In this document: one piece after another, positions 6,646 through 13,567 of the stretch
Numbering within the stretch: position 1 is the first letter of the stretch
How the letters are laid out: each line of letters opens with the position of its first letter
Translations under genes and position numbers: made by a program
Source: Dehalococcoidia bacterium
GTDB taxonomy: Bacteria; Chloroflexota; Dehalococcoidia; SZUA-161
Direction of reading: 5' to 3'
Assembly: GCA_020344295.1 (NCBI GenBank)
Contig: CP070819.1
Span: 1,175,234-1,188,994, forward strand
DNA: 13,761 nucleotides
Notes under the pieces: generated by a model
Databases searched by the model: none
What the model saw: the letters and a program-made list of their open reading frames with translations, nothing else
Told to the model about the DNA's origin: nothing

Positions 6646-7155
6646 TTAGACATTCGTGAACTCAGGCGGAAATTTGACAAATCCACCTTTCCCCGGCAAT
6701 GACCCGGGCGTCAGTTCAAGCACCATAAAAGCCTCATCCGGGACCTCGTATTCGCACTGAAGACCGCGTTCCTTGGCCGGGGTGAAACCAAACCGGGGAT
6801 AGTAATCCGGGTGCCCGATAACAACTACTACGGTAATCCCCAATTGCCGGCGCTTAATCAAGCCCTCATTGACCAGCTCGGAGCCGATACCCCGGCGTTG
6901 ATATTCAGGGAGTACGCTCATGGGAGCCAGCGCGACAGCGGTGAAATCCGAATCCCCCGATTCGATCACGACGGGACTGAAGAATATATGGCCGACCACC
7001 TGCCCAGCGGTGACCGCCACCAGGAAAAGCCGCGGTTGAGCAACGCCGCGGAGCGCATCCACCAGGTCCGCCTCATTCGGCTGCCCGAAGGCGAGTTCGT
7101 TGACTCGCCGGACCACCTCGTAGTCCTGGGGCGATTCCTTTCTGACAACAACCAT
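6646..7155 (-). CDS. GNAT-family N-acetyltransferase (YhbS-like)
   Basis: Encodes a 169-aa predicted cytoplasmic acetyltransferase that would use acetyl-CoA. GNAT motif A is clear: strand LAPMSVLPEYQ followed by the pyrophosphate-binding QRRGIG at 86-91 and the helix SELVNEGLIKRRQ. Motif B is seen in VVVVIGHPDYYPRFGFTPAKERGL (about 109-132), where H-P-x-Y-Y-x-R-F-G-F is the signature of the YhbS/COG3153 subgroup. The N-terminal part (ESPQDYEVVRRVNELAFG) is the usual first strand and helix. AGGTGG lies just before the ATG, rather close. It begins 66 nt after the TetR-controlled permease gene on the same strand with no terminator between, so it may be the last gene of that operon. Substrate unknown. 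Confidence 0.9.
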   Translation of the reverse strand: MVVVRKESPQDYEVVRRVNELAFGQPNEADLVDALRGVAQPRLFLVAVTAGQVVGHIFFSPVVIESGDSDFTAVALAPMSVLPEYQRRGIGSELVNEGLIKRRQLGITVVVVIGHPDYYPRFGFTPAKERGLQCEYEVPDEAFMVLELTPGSLPGKGGFVKFPPEFTNV

Positions 7156-7221
7156 TCCACCTGCTACTGTTCCATATGTATTGAGCCAGACCTGCTGCTT
7201 TTAAGATAAGAAGCGTGATTT

Positions 7222-9621
7222 CTACGTCGATTGCTCCTTTATCACCCTCGCCAGATCCAGGCGGTTGATGTGACGGATGCTGGGTATCTGTGAAATCAGC
7301 AGGATCACAATTATCAGCGCTATGGTCCAGAGATAGGTGGTGGGGTAGACTATAAGATAGAAGGTCATAATGTCGGCCTGAAAAAGCCGGAACAGGTATA
7401 TCGCGAGTAAATAGCCCAGGGGGATGCCGGGAATAATGCCTACTATTACCAGAAGCAGGTTCTCAATAGTTATCATGGAGGCAATCCTTCCCTTATCCTG
7501 CCCCAGGGTGCGCATGGTGGCGATCTCGGGACGGCGCTCCAGGATGTTTACGGTGACGGTAGTGAAGACTATAGCCAGCGCTAATGCCGCACCGAATCCG
7601 AGCATTATCCACATCATGTTGCGGATGAAGCTCATCAGCTCCACGACCTTATCGTTGCTCTCGCTTGTCAGTTCCACCGAGGCAACACCGGGAACGGTAT
7701 ATGCCTTTTCTCGGATGGAGTCAAGATAATCCGGGTGCACATCGAGCATCAGGCCACTGATTACGGATTGTCCTCCCGCCAGCACCTGTGCCTCTTCCAG
7801 GGTGACGAAACCGAAGGCACCCATAGGCTGCTGTAAGAATCCAGCTACCTGATAGAATTGGACCTCTTTGACCCCGGCTGAGACCACCGCAATAACATCG
7901 CCTACATGTGTGTCTAGAACACCCTCCAGTGATCCGCTCAGCAGGATTCCCTCGTCACTAACGTTAACACGGTCTCCGGCGGTGGAGTAGAGGCGATATA
8001 GGTCGGAATCGGGAGGAAGTCCCACCGCCGACGTAGTGTATTCTTCATCACCCCGGAACAATCTGACTGGCACCTGTAGGACCGGTTCAGCGCGATCCAC
8101 CTCATCCCAGGCCTGCACCTCGCTTACCATTGTGGCGGGTGGGAGCTGAGTCGGTGAGAAGACCATCTGGGCATCATACTTCTGAATACGCTCGAATTGA
8201 AGGTTCAGGAAATAGTCGATGGAGTCGATGAAGGCTGCCGATACCAGGATGAGGCTGATGCCGAAAGTGACACCGATTATGGTGTAGAGGCTGCGGCGAC
8301 GATTGCGGAATATGTTGCGCAGCGGGATCTTCCACACTGAAGACATCCGGGTCAGGAAGGGGAATACCTTTTCCAGAAGGAGTTTCCTGCCCGCGGCGGG
8401 TGCCGGTATGCGCATAGCCTCGGCAGGGCTCAGGCGGGATGCAGCGTACGCCGGGATAATCCCGGCGATCGCACAAGGAATGATCCCCAGGACCAGACCC
8501 TCTCCTATCGGCAGCCACTGAATCTGTATCTGCGTATAAGGAAGCCCCAGGATGCCGACATAGAATCTGGTCACTACCTCGGAGAGGAGGTAGCCGGCAA
8601 TGGTGCCGACGATTGCGCCTGTGACTCCTATAGTTAGGGCGAAGCTGAGATAATGAATAAGTACCTGGCGGCGGGTGTAGCCTATTGCGCGCATAAGTCC
8701 GATCTGCGGCCTCTGATTATGTACGATCCTGGTGAGGAAGATATAAGTGGCCAGTGCTCCCACGATGAGAAAGAGGAGGGGGAATACCTCCGAGAACTCT
8801 CCCATCTCCTCGAGGTCCATACTGACGGCGGTGTTGCTGGGCTGGTCCTCTCTGGGAACGACGTCCATGATAGTGCTATTAGTCCGAAGCCTCTGTTTCG
8901 CCTCCGCTATAATGGCGTCCCTATCAGCATCTTGCTCAACTATGAAGGCGAACTCGTTGATTGAGGAACTCCCCGTGAGCCCTATAGCGGCATCTTCAGT
9001 AACAAAGACAACTCCAAAGGTCTCGGCGGAGGAGAGAATCTCCTGCCGGTTCTTTGCTGGCCATATATACTCGGGGCTGGTAACGATTCCTGCGATCCCG
9101 AAGGTGGTTTCCCTTCCGTCTGCTATGAGGATTACGTTACCTCCCGGCTCTAGCTCGTGATGCTCAGCGAAGCTCTTCTCCACCAGTAGTACATCGCTAT
9201 CCCCTGCTTCGAAATAAGAACCCTCTTCCAAATTGACGTTATTAACAGCCGGCCGGTTATCAGCGGGCAGCGTTATCACCCGTGCCAGCACCCGCTTAGA
9301 TTCAGCCCCGGGAAGGGCAAGTGCTATGTCAGCATTGACTCTGCCGGTTACGCTGGCAACTCCTTCAATTGACTCCAGTTCCTCAACGGCCTCGACCGGG
9401 GCTTCTTTAACTTTAATCGTGAAATCGGCAAAGCGGAGCTCGTCATAGGAGTAATCATAGGATTGTTTCAGGTTTTGATAACCTATAGACGTGGCCCCGA
9501 AGAACATGACTCCTAGTATGATGACCGCGGTTACCGCCAGGAACAGCCCTTTGGATGCAGAGAGGTCTCGCAGCAGTTTTCGCCGCAGCCTGTGTCGGGA
9601 TATCCTCTTGAGCCTATTCAT
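7222..9621 (-). CDS. ABC exporter permease with two FtsX domains
   Basis: Encodes a 799-aa inner-membrane permease. After a basic N-terminus (RHRLRRKLLRDL) comes TM1 at about 28-48, then an extracytoplasmic MacB_PCD-like domain to about 275. The first FtsX core has TMs near 283-303, 325-350 and 370-395. A second unit has a TM near 444-465, another external domain, and FtsX TMs near 669-692, 719-743 and 764-782. The coupling loops NQRPQIGLMRAIGYTRRQ and ERRPEIATMRTLGQDKG are the characteristic FtsX contact sites for the ATPase. Both halves are in one chain, unlike the split permease at 3315-6290. It starts 6 nt after the ATPase stop, and its ribosome-binding site (AGGTGG) lies within the last codons of the ATPase gene. 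It should form an exporter with that ATPase. Confidence 0.93.
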   Translation of the reverse strand: MNRLKRISRHRLRRKLLRDLSASKGLFLAVTAVIILGVMFFGATSIGYQNLKQSYDYSYDELRFADFTIKVKEAPVEAVEELESIEGVASVTGRVNADIALALPGAESKRVLARVITLPADNRPAVNNVNLEEGSYFEAGDSDVLLVEKSFAEHHELEPGGNVILIADGRETTFGIAGIVTSPEYIWPAKNRQEILSSAETFGVVFVTEDAAIGLTGSSSINEFAFIVEQDADRDAIIAEAKQRLRTNSTIMDVVPREDQPSNTAVSMDLEEMGEFSEVFPLLFLIVGALATYIFLTRIVHNQRPQIGLMRAIGYTRRQVLIHYLSFALTIGVTGAIVGTIAGYLLSEVVTRFYVGILGLPYTQIQIQWLPIGEGLVLGIIPCAIAGIIPAYAASRLSPAEAMRIPAPAAGRKLLLEKVFPFLTRMSSVWKIPLRNIFRNRRRSLYTIIGVTFGISLILVSAAFIDSIDYFLNLQFERIQKYDAQMVFSPTQLPPATMVSEVQAWDEVDRAEPVLQVPVRLFRGDEEYTTSAVGLPPDSDLYRLYSTAGDRVNVSDEGILLSGSLEGVLDTHVGDVIAVVSAGVKEVQFYQVAGFLQQPMGAFGFVTLEEAQVLAGGQSVISGLMLDVHPDYLDSIREKAYTVPGVASVELTSESNDKVVELMSFIRNMMWIMLGFGAALALAIVFTTVTVNILERRPEIATMRTLGQDKGRIASMITIENLLLVIVGIIPGIPLGYLLAIYLFRLFQADIMTFYLIVYPTTYLWTIALIIVILLISQIPSIRHINRLDLARVIKEQST

Positions 9622-9627
9622 GGTGAT

Positions 9628-10359
9628 CTACCACCTCAATCCCTGAGGATCGATGGGAGACTCATTAATCCTGTCCTCGATGATCTCGCCGCTGCGGAGA
9701 CGGATCACCCGATCGGCGATCTCGCCTATAGCGGTGTTGTGGGTGACTAGCAGGATGGTCTTACCGTCCTGTTTGTTGATAGTCCTCATCGAGCTGAGGA
9801 TGTGCTTTCCGGTCTCAAAGTCCAGCTCGCCGGTGGGTTCATCGCAGAGCAGTATCGGCGGGTCCTTCGATAAGGCTCTGGCTATGGCCACGCGCTGCTG
9901 TTCTCCGCCGGAGAGCTCGCTGGGGTAATGGTCGGCACGCTCCTTGAGACCGACCACCTCAAGAACATCATCGGGGGCCCGCGGTGCGTTAACAAGCTCG
10001 GCAGCGAACTCGATGTTTTCCCGTGCGGTCAGTGTTGGGATGAGGTTGAAGAACTGGAACACGAATCCGATGTGATTGCGCCGGTAGCTGGTCAAACCCT
10101 TGTCATCGAGCGCGCTGAGCTCGATACCATCCACAGTGATCCTCCCCGAGCTGGGAGAGTCGATGCCGCCCACCAGGTTCAACAGCGTCGTCTTACCCGA
10201 TCCGCTCGGCCCCAGTATGGCGACGAAACCCCCTCTCGTTATGTCAAGTGCTATGCCTGTAAGCGCCTTCACCTCGATGGCTCCCATCTGGTATGTCCGC
10301 GAGACATCTTCCAGTTTCAGCACGATATCCCCTGCTTTGGCATGTATGGTGTCAGGCAT
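9628..10359 (-). CDS. ABC exporter ATP-binding subunit, MacB/LolD type
   Basis: Encodes a 243-aa cytoplasmic ATPase. Counting from the ATG at 10359, Walker A GPSGSGKTT is at 50-58, Q-loop Q102 is in FVFQFFNLIP, signature LSGGEQQR is at 149-156, Walker B D173/E174 is in LLCDEPTGELD, and the H-loop is H207 in VTHN. All are intact. The short MacB/LolD/FtsE form pairs with FtsX permeases, here the next gene. An in-frame GTG at 10365 gives two more residues, but it overlaps GGGAGG (10365-10370), which is correctly spaced (5 nt) for the ATG; I therefore use the ATG. The gene overlaps the end of tetR by 8 nt, so the two are translationally coupled. Confidence 0.95.
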   Translation of the reverse strand: MPDTIHAKAGDIVLKLEDVSRTYQMGAIEVKALTGIALDITRGGFVAILGPSGSGKTTLLNLVGGIDSPSSGRITVDGIELSALDDKGLTSYRRNHIGFVFQFFNLIPTLTARENIEFAAELVNAPRAPDDVLEVVGLKERADHYPSELSGGEQQRVAIARALSKDPPILLCDEPTGELDFETGKHILSSMRTINKQDGKTILLVTHNTAIGEIADRVIRLRSGEIIEDRINESPIDPQGLRW

Positions 10360-10948
10360 ATTCACCTCCCATAGAGTTAATAAATTTGTCTTCGAGAGCT
10401 GCCATCAATTTCTCCCTGTCGTAAATACCGGGGCTGACGATAACCAGAAACATCAGGGCATCGAGTATGAAGGCATATAGCATGGCGACGCCCTCGGGCT
10501 CCTTCTCCCCTGTTTGTGTAAAAAGGCGCGTTAAATGGTCGATAAACGGTTCAATCCACAGTTTAAACTCGGAGGACAGCAGGTCTTTTAGCTCCGGCTG
10601 GGTAACGATTTGCCACATCAGATGCACGGCCCTGGGATCGGCATCCGCGGCATCGAGACAGCTTTGGGCCAGGGCACGCAGCTTTTCGCGCGGTGGTGCG
10701 TTGCTCTCCATCACCTCGGCTACCGGCGTGAAAATCCTGGCAACGATATGGTCGATGAGCAGTTGAAATATCTCCTGCTTGGATCTGAAGTACCAGTATA
10801 GATTACCCTTGCTGATACCAGCCCGCTGGGCGATAGCGTCGACGGTAACGCCATGATAGCCACTGTGAGCGAAGAGCTCCGATGCCGCATCGAAAATCTG
10901 TTGGCGGCGTTGCGGGGGGATGTCTTTTCTTTTAACTGGGGTTATCAT
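10352..10948 (-). CDS. TetR/AcrR-family transcriptional repressor
   Basis: Encodes a 198-aa DNA-binding regulator. The TetR_N helix-turn-helix covers about residues 14-62: RRQQIFDAASELFAHSGYHG, then TVDAIAQRAGISKGNLYWYFRSKQEIF, an almost textbook TetR recognition segment. The remaining 130 residues are helical and form the ligand-binding and dimerisation domain, with hydrophobic stretches (MLYAFILDALMFLVIV) suited to a greasy ligand. It is the first gene of the operon with the ATPase and permease that follow. Two palindromes of the kind bound by TetR proteins lie just upstream, one across the predicted transcription start, so autorepression with release by an exported or related compound is the likely mode. 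The ligand cannot be read from the sequence. Confidence 0.95.
   Translation of the reverse strand: MITPVKRKDIPPQRRQQIFDAASELFAHSGYHGVTVDAIAQRAGISKGNLYWYFRSKQEIFQLLIDHIVARIFTPVAEVMESNAPPREKLRALAQSCLDAADADPRAVHLMWQIVTQPELKDLLSSEFKLWIEPFIDHLTRLFTQTGEKEPEGVAMLYAFILDALMFLVIVSPGIYDREKLMAALEDKFINSMGGEYA
10365..10370 (-). promoter_or_regulatory. Shine-Dalgarno site for the ATPase inside the tetR gene
   Basis: GGGAGG on the minus strand sits within the last codons of tetR and is 5 nt from the ATG at 10359. It decides that start against GTG at 10365, which it overlaps. Confidence 0.7.
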
Positions 10949-10956
10949 TTCGTAAA

Positions 10957-10976
10957 CTGACCGACTGGTCGGTCAG
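10957..10976. promoter_or_regulatory. TetR operator O1, 20-bp palindrome at the transcription start
   Basis: Two perfect 9-bp arms, CTGACCGAC (10957-10965) and GTCGGTCAG (10968-10976), flank a TG centre. It covers about +1 to +20 of the promoter at 10984-11013 and lies 8 bp before the tetR ATG, so bound repressor would block initiation. TGACCGAC/GTCGGTCA arms are typical of many TetR-family operators. Confidence 0.85.
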
Positions 10977-10983
10977 CTATTGT

Positions 10984-11013
10984 ATTATAGCTCTTGTATC
11001 AGTGGGTTGTCAA
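10984..11013 (-). promoter_or_regulatory. Full-consensus sigma70 promoter of the tetR-ABC operon
   Basis: On the minus strand TTGACA (11008-11013) and TATAAT (10984-10989) both match the consensus at 6/6, separated by 18 nt. The predicted start near 10977 abuts operator O1, giving a leader of about 30 nt. A promoter this strong implies high output once the repressor leaves. Confidence 0.85.
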
Positions 11014-11041
11014 TAGGTCCTATAGCTTGTGCGGTTGTAAA

Positions 11042-11061
11042 CTGACCAACCAGTCGGTCAA
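11042..11061. promoter_or_regulatory. TetR operator O2, imperfect palindrome upstream of the promoter
   Basis: TGACCAAC and GTCGGTCA flank a CA centre; one pair (A-C) is mismatched. It shares most of its sequence with O1 and is centred 85 bp away, close to eight helical turns, so two bound dimers would face the same side and could loop across the promoter. Confidence 0.75.
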
Positions 11062-11190
11062 TTATTTTATTCATGGGGGAATTCGGTATTGATATAGAAG
11101 GGGGTAAAAAAGATAACGTTAGAAGCCGAGACGTCGGGATGTTCAGATGCCTGGATGTCGCGACGGCAACTACAACCGGCCTGGAAGTTT

Positions 11191-11331
11191 CTAGCCCTTC
11201 CCAATCCGGCATACCTTGCACCCACAACTGGGGCAGGTCCCCATAGTCGCTGGCTTATTGTTTTTCATCACAATGGCTTTGGCATGTTGGATATCCACCT
11301 TCTTCCTACACCGCATACAGTAACCATGCAT
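11191..11331 (-). CDS. DUF5679-type CxxC mini-protein, 46 aa
   Basis: A 46-residue protein too short for most gene callers. It has MHGYCMRCRKKVDI at the start, then an AKAIVMKNNKPATMGTCPSCG stretch and an RIGKG end. The pattern Y-C-x-x-C-R-x-K...K-x-x-x-P-A-x-x-G-T-C-P-x-C-G-x-K...R-I-G-K is that of the DUF5679 family, a small predicted zinc ribbon with unknown role. Ligand pairs are C5/C8 and C33/C36; C38 and C41 are two further cysteines. GGGAGG lies 6 nt before the ATG, an excellent ribosome-binding site. It begins 33 nt after the HtrA-like gene on the same strand without a terminator, so the two are probably co-transcribed. Confidence 0.85.
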   Translation of the reverse strand: MHGYCMRCRKKVDIQHAKAIVMKNNKPATMGTCPSCGCKVCRIGKG

Positions 11332-11364
11332 TGCTAACCTCCCGGTTTTACGATGAATCGAATT

Positions 11365-12411
11365 CTACTCGGGGCTCTCCGATGGCTCTATCTCCATCTC
11401 CAGCAGGGCCTTATTCCGCAGCATGGTGAGGGCCAGTCTCTTGCCGATAACATGTCTCGTGAGCAGACGGTGGATATCGTCGATGTCGGCGGTCGAGGTT
11501 CCGTCAATGGAGAGTATGACATCGCCTTCCTGCAGGCCCGCAGCCTGGGCGGGGCTGGACGGGGTAACGCTCACAACCTGGACGCCGGTGTCCTGCCTGA
11601 GGTGGAAGTGCCGCCTGACGGGGACGGAGACCGGCACCCGCTGGCCGGCGATTCCCAGATAACCGCGTGTAACCCTGCCCTCCCTGATGAGAAGAGTGAT
11701 CACCCAGCGCACTGTATTGACGGGTATGGCGAAGCAGATGCCCTGAGCGAACTGGATGATGGCGGTGTTTATGCCTACGACCTGGCCACGGCTGTCCACA
11801 AGGGGGCCTCCGCTATTGCCCGGATTGAGAGCCGCGTCCGTCTGGATGATGTTCTCGATAAGTCTTCCGTTGTTGCTCCGCAATGAGCGTCCCAGCGCAC
11901 TGATGACACCGGCGGTGACCGTGCTCTGAAATCCCAGAGGGTTGCCGATGGCTATGGCAAGTTGCCCCACCCGCAGCCTGTCGGAGTCCCCGAGCTGCGC
12001 TGCGGGCAGCCCGGACCCGTGAATCCTCAGCAGCGCCAGGTCCGTAGCCTGGTCCATGCCGACGATTTCAGCTTTGCAGCTTCGTCCGTCGGCCAGGCTT
12101 ACCTCTACCTTGCCGGCTCCCTCGATGACGTGACTGTTGGTAACCACGTAGCCGTCCGGCGTGATAATGACACCCGAGCCGCAGCCCTCGGCGTCCTGTG
12201 GGGCTCGCCCGGAGCGGGCGGAGGACTTCTTTTTCACGCGAATATGAACAACAGCGGGGCCCACCTTATGGACAACGCCGGTCACAGCCTGAGAATAAGC
12301 ATCAAGAAGTTTAACTTCATTGTCGACCTCTGCGAACGTTTGTCCTCCTGCATCCACGGAGGAAGGGAAATCCAGAAACTTAAGGTCGAACTCTGAAAGC
12401 TCTCCAACCAT
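11365..12411 (-). CDS. HtrA/DegP-like serine protease with one PDZ domain
   Basis: Encodes a 348-aa S1C-type protease. The trypsin-like domain spans about residues 42-235, with catalytic H94 in TNSHV, D124 in ATDLALL and S200 in NPGNSGGPL, all intact. A single PDZ domain follows (about 245-340: RGYLGIAGQ, then SPAQAAGLQEGDVILSIDG). HtrA proteins degrade or guard misfolded proteins, normally outside the cytoplasm. Here the N-terminal 40 residues are acidic and polar (MVGELSEFDLKFLDFPSS...), with no signal peptide or TM anchor. An in-frame TAA 10 codons before the ATG rules out a longer start. GGAGG lies 10 nt before the ATG. The protein is probably cytoplasmic or secreted by an unusual route. 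It is first in a pair with the DUF5679-type gene. Confidence 0.92.
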   Translation of the reverse strand: MVGELSEFDLKFLDFPSSVDAGGQTFAEVDNEVKLLDAYSQAVTGVVHKVGPAVVHIRVKKKSSARSGRAPQDAEGCGSGVIITPDGYVVTNSHVIEGAGKVEVSLADGRSCKAEIVGMDQATDLALLRIHGSGLPAAQLGDSDRLRVGQLAIAIGNPLGFQSTVTAGVISALGRSLRSNNGRLIENIIQTDAALNPGNSGGPLVDSRGQVVGINTAIIQFAQGICFAIPVNTVRWVITLLIREGRVTRGYLGIAGQRVPVSVPVRRHFHLRQDTGVQVVSVTPSSPAQAAGLQEGDVILSIDGTSTADIDDIHRLLTRHVIGKRLALTMLRNKALLEMEIEPSESPE

Positions 12412-12505
12412 TGCAGCATTGCCTCCACTTTCATGTTATCCCAAAGGGGGCACATTCGCAACGACATCGATCCGGCGGATTCAGAGGTTAGCAATCTGCC
12501 CGGCA

Positions 12506-12534
12506 TTGACAACCTTTCCCAATACGGATACAGT
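12506..12534 (+). promoter_or_regulatory. Sigma70-like promoter of the SBF-like transporter gene
   Basis: A perfect TTGACA (12506-12511) is followed after 17 nt by TACAGT (12529-12534, 4/6). The leader to the ATG at 12647 would be about 105 nt. The 235-base divergent gap (12412-12646) shows no further gene, and I could not find a convincing minus-strand promoter for the protease gene in it. Confidence 0.5.
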
Positions 12535-12646
12535 GCCATAAGTGCAGGAAGCAGGGAGATTGTCCTGAAATCAGCGTTATCCCGGTTATCCTGTAAATTC
12601 GTGATTCCCTCGTTTCAGTCATGATCTGGAAAAAAGCAGATTCCCT

Positions 12647-13567
12647 ATGTCATCCATAAACCGTCTCTATAGTCTTTTCAGGAACAGCAGCTTCATATTC
12701 CTGGTCGCCATAGTCGTGGGCATGGCGTTTAGCGGGGGCGCGTCAGCGACCGAACATGCGCTGGTACCGGTGCTGGCCCTGGTCATGGTTATCTCGATAC
12801 TTGACATCTCACTCAAAGCATTTCTTAACTTCAGGGAAGTGCTCCCTCCTGTACTCGTAACCCTGGTGCTCAATTTCGTCGTTCTGGCCGGTACGTATAT
12901 CGGGCTGTCATATCTGCTAATCGATGATCCCGACCTGCACCGGGGCTTCGTGCTCATCGCCGCGGTACCCCCCGCGGTTGCCGTGGTCCCCCTGACATTC
13001 ATTCTGGGCGGGAACACCAGGTTTTCCCTCCTGGGAAATGTGGCCGCATACGTGGTGGCGCTCGCCATTACCCCCCTGATCAGTACGATTTTTCTGGGGG
13101 CGAATGTAGTCGATCCCTCCCGACTGCTGATAACGCTCGGCGAGCTGATAGTAGTTCCCATCGTGCTCTCCCGAATCCTGAGGCGTACACGCATAGCGGA
13201 GAGCGTGGACAGGTGGAGGGAGCCGGTGGTGAACTGGGGATTCTTTCTGGTGATCTACACAATAGTCGGACTGAACAGGGATATACTCCTCGAGGAACCG
13301 GGCACTCTGCTGCCTGCGGCGGCTGTTGCTTTCATCGCCACCTTCGTGCTTTCAGAGGTTGTCAACCGCGTAGCGAAATACTTCGGCGTGGGGAAGGCAG
13401 ATAGGATCAGCCTGATGCTGCTGGTCACCAGGAAGAACGGCGGCGCGGCGGGGGCTATTGCCCTTATCTTCTTCAGTGCAACGGCTGCGATGCCGGTGGC
13501 GGTCATGACCGCGATCTCGGTGCTTCACTTCGTGTGGCTTAGCTGGTGGGTCAAACGGATGCGTTAA
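12647..13567 (+). CDS. BASS/SBF-like membrane transporter
   Basis: Encodes a 306-aa integral membrane protein with about nine to ten TM segments and little soluble sequence. The internal arrangement is that of the bile acid:sodium symporter superfamily (BASS/SBF, including ACR3-like members). A glycine-rich early helix and a conserved discontinuous helix region appear around residue 104-115 (AAVPPAVAVVPLT), and a second near 260-275 (RKNGGAAGAIAL) replaces the usual Q-N motif of the pseudo-symmetric repeat. Members move organic anions or arsenite, often with Na+; the changed motifs mean that neither substrate nor Na+ coupling can be assumed. No strong Shine-Dalgarno site precedes the ATG, and no better start is seen. 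It stands alone behind its own promoter and ends within a TTAA shared with the convergent gene. Confidence 0.75.
   Translation: MSSINRLYSLFRNSSFIFLVAIVVGMAFSGGASATEHALVPVLALVMVISILDISLKAFLNFREVLPPVLVTLVLNFVVLAGTYIGLSYLLIDDPDLHRGFVLIAAVPPAVAVVPLTFILGGNTRFSLLGNVAAYVVALAITPLISTIFLGANVVDPSRLLITLGELIVVPIVLSRILRRTRIAESVDRWREPVVNWGFFLVIYTIVGLNRDILLEEPGTLLPAAAVAFIATFVLSEVVNRVAKYFGVGKADRISLMLLVTRKNGGAAGAIALIFFSATAAMPVAVMTAISVLHFVWLSWWVKRMR

Larger units (their letters stand above)
10952..11073. repeat. Imperfect direct repeat of the operator segment
   Basis: Positions 10952-10986 and 11037-11071 match at 29 of 35 positions, including GTAAACTGACC at the left end of both and the T/A-rich tail to the right of the palindrome. 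The second copy has no usable -10 or -35 at matching offsets. The 242-base gap (10949-11190) holds this repeat with the promoter and, from 11074 on, about 115 nt in which I see only a run of six A at 11106-11111 and no gene. Confidence 0.65.

Noticed and set aside
8653..9160. Plus-strand open frames of 100-137 codons inside the second permease gene
   Set aside because: They lie antisense to well-conserved FtsX coding sequence, lack ribosome-binding sites and have low-complexity serine-rich composition typical of shadow frames.
11100..11190. Possible terminator after the DUF5679-type gene (minus-strand T run at 11106-11111)
   Set aside because: The only stem before the T run is about 4 bp (CCGA/TCGG) and is separated from it by more than 10 nt.
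10985..11337. Open frames on both strands over the tetR promoter region (10985-11227 minus; 11155-11337 plus)
   Set aside because: The minus-strand one covers the promoter -10/-35 and operator O2 and overlaps the DUF5679-type gene in another frame; the plus-strand one is antisense to that gene. Neither has a ribosome-binding site or recognisable protein features.
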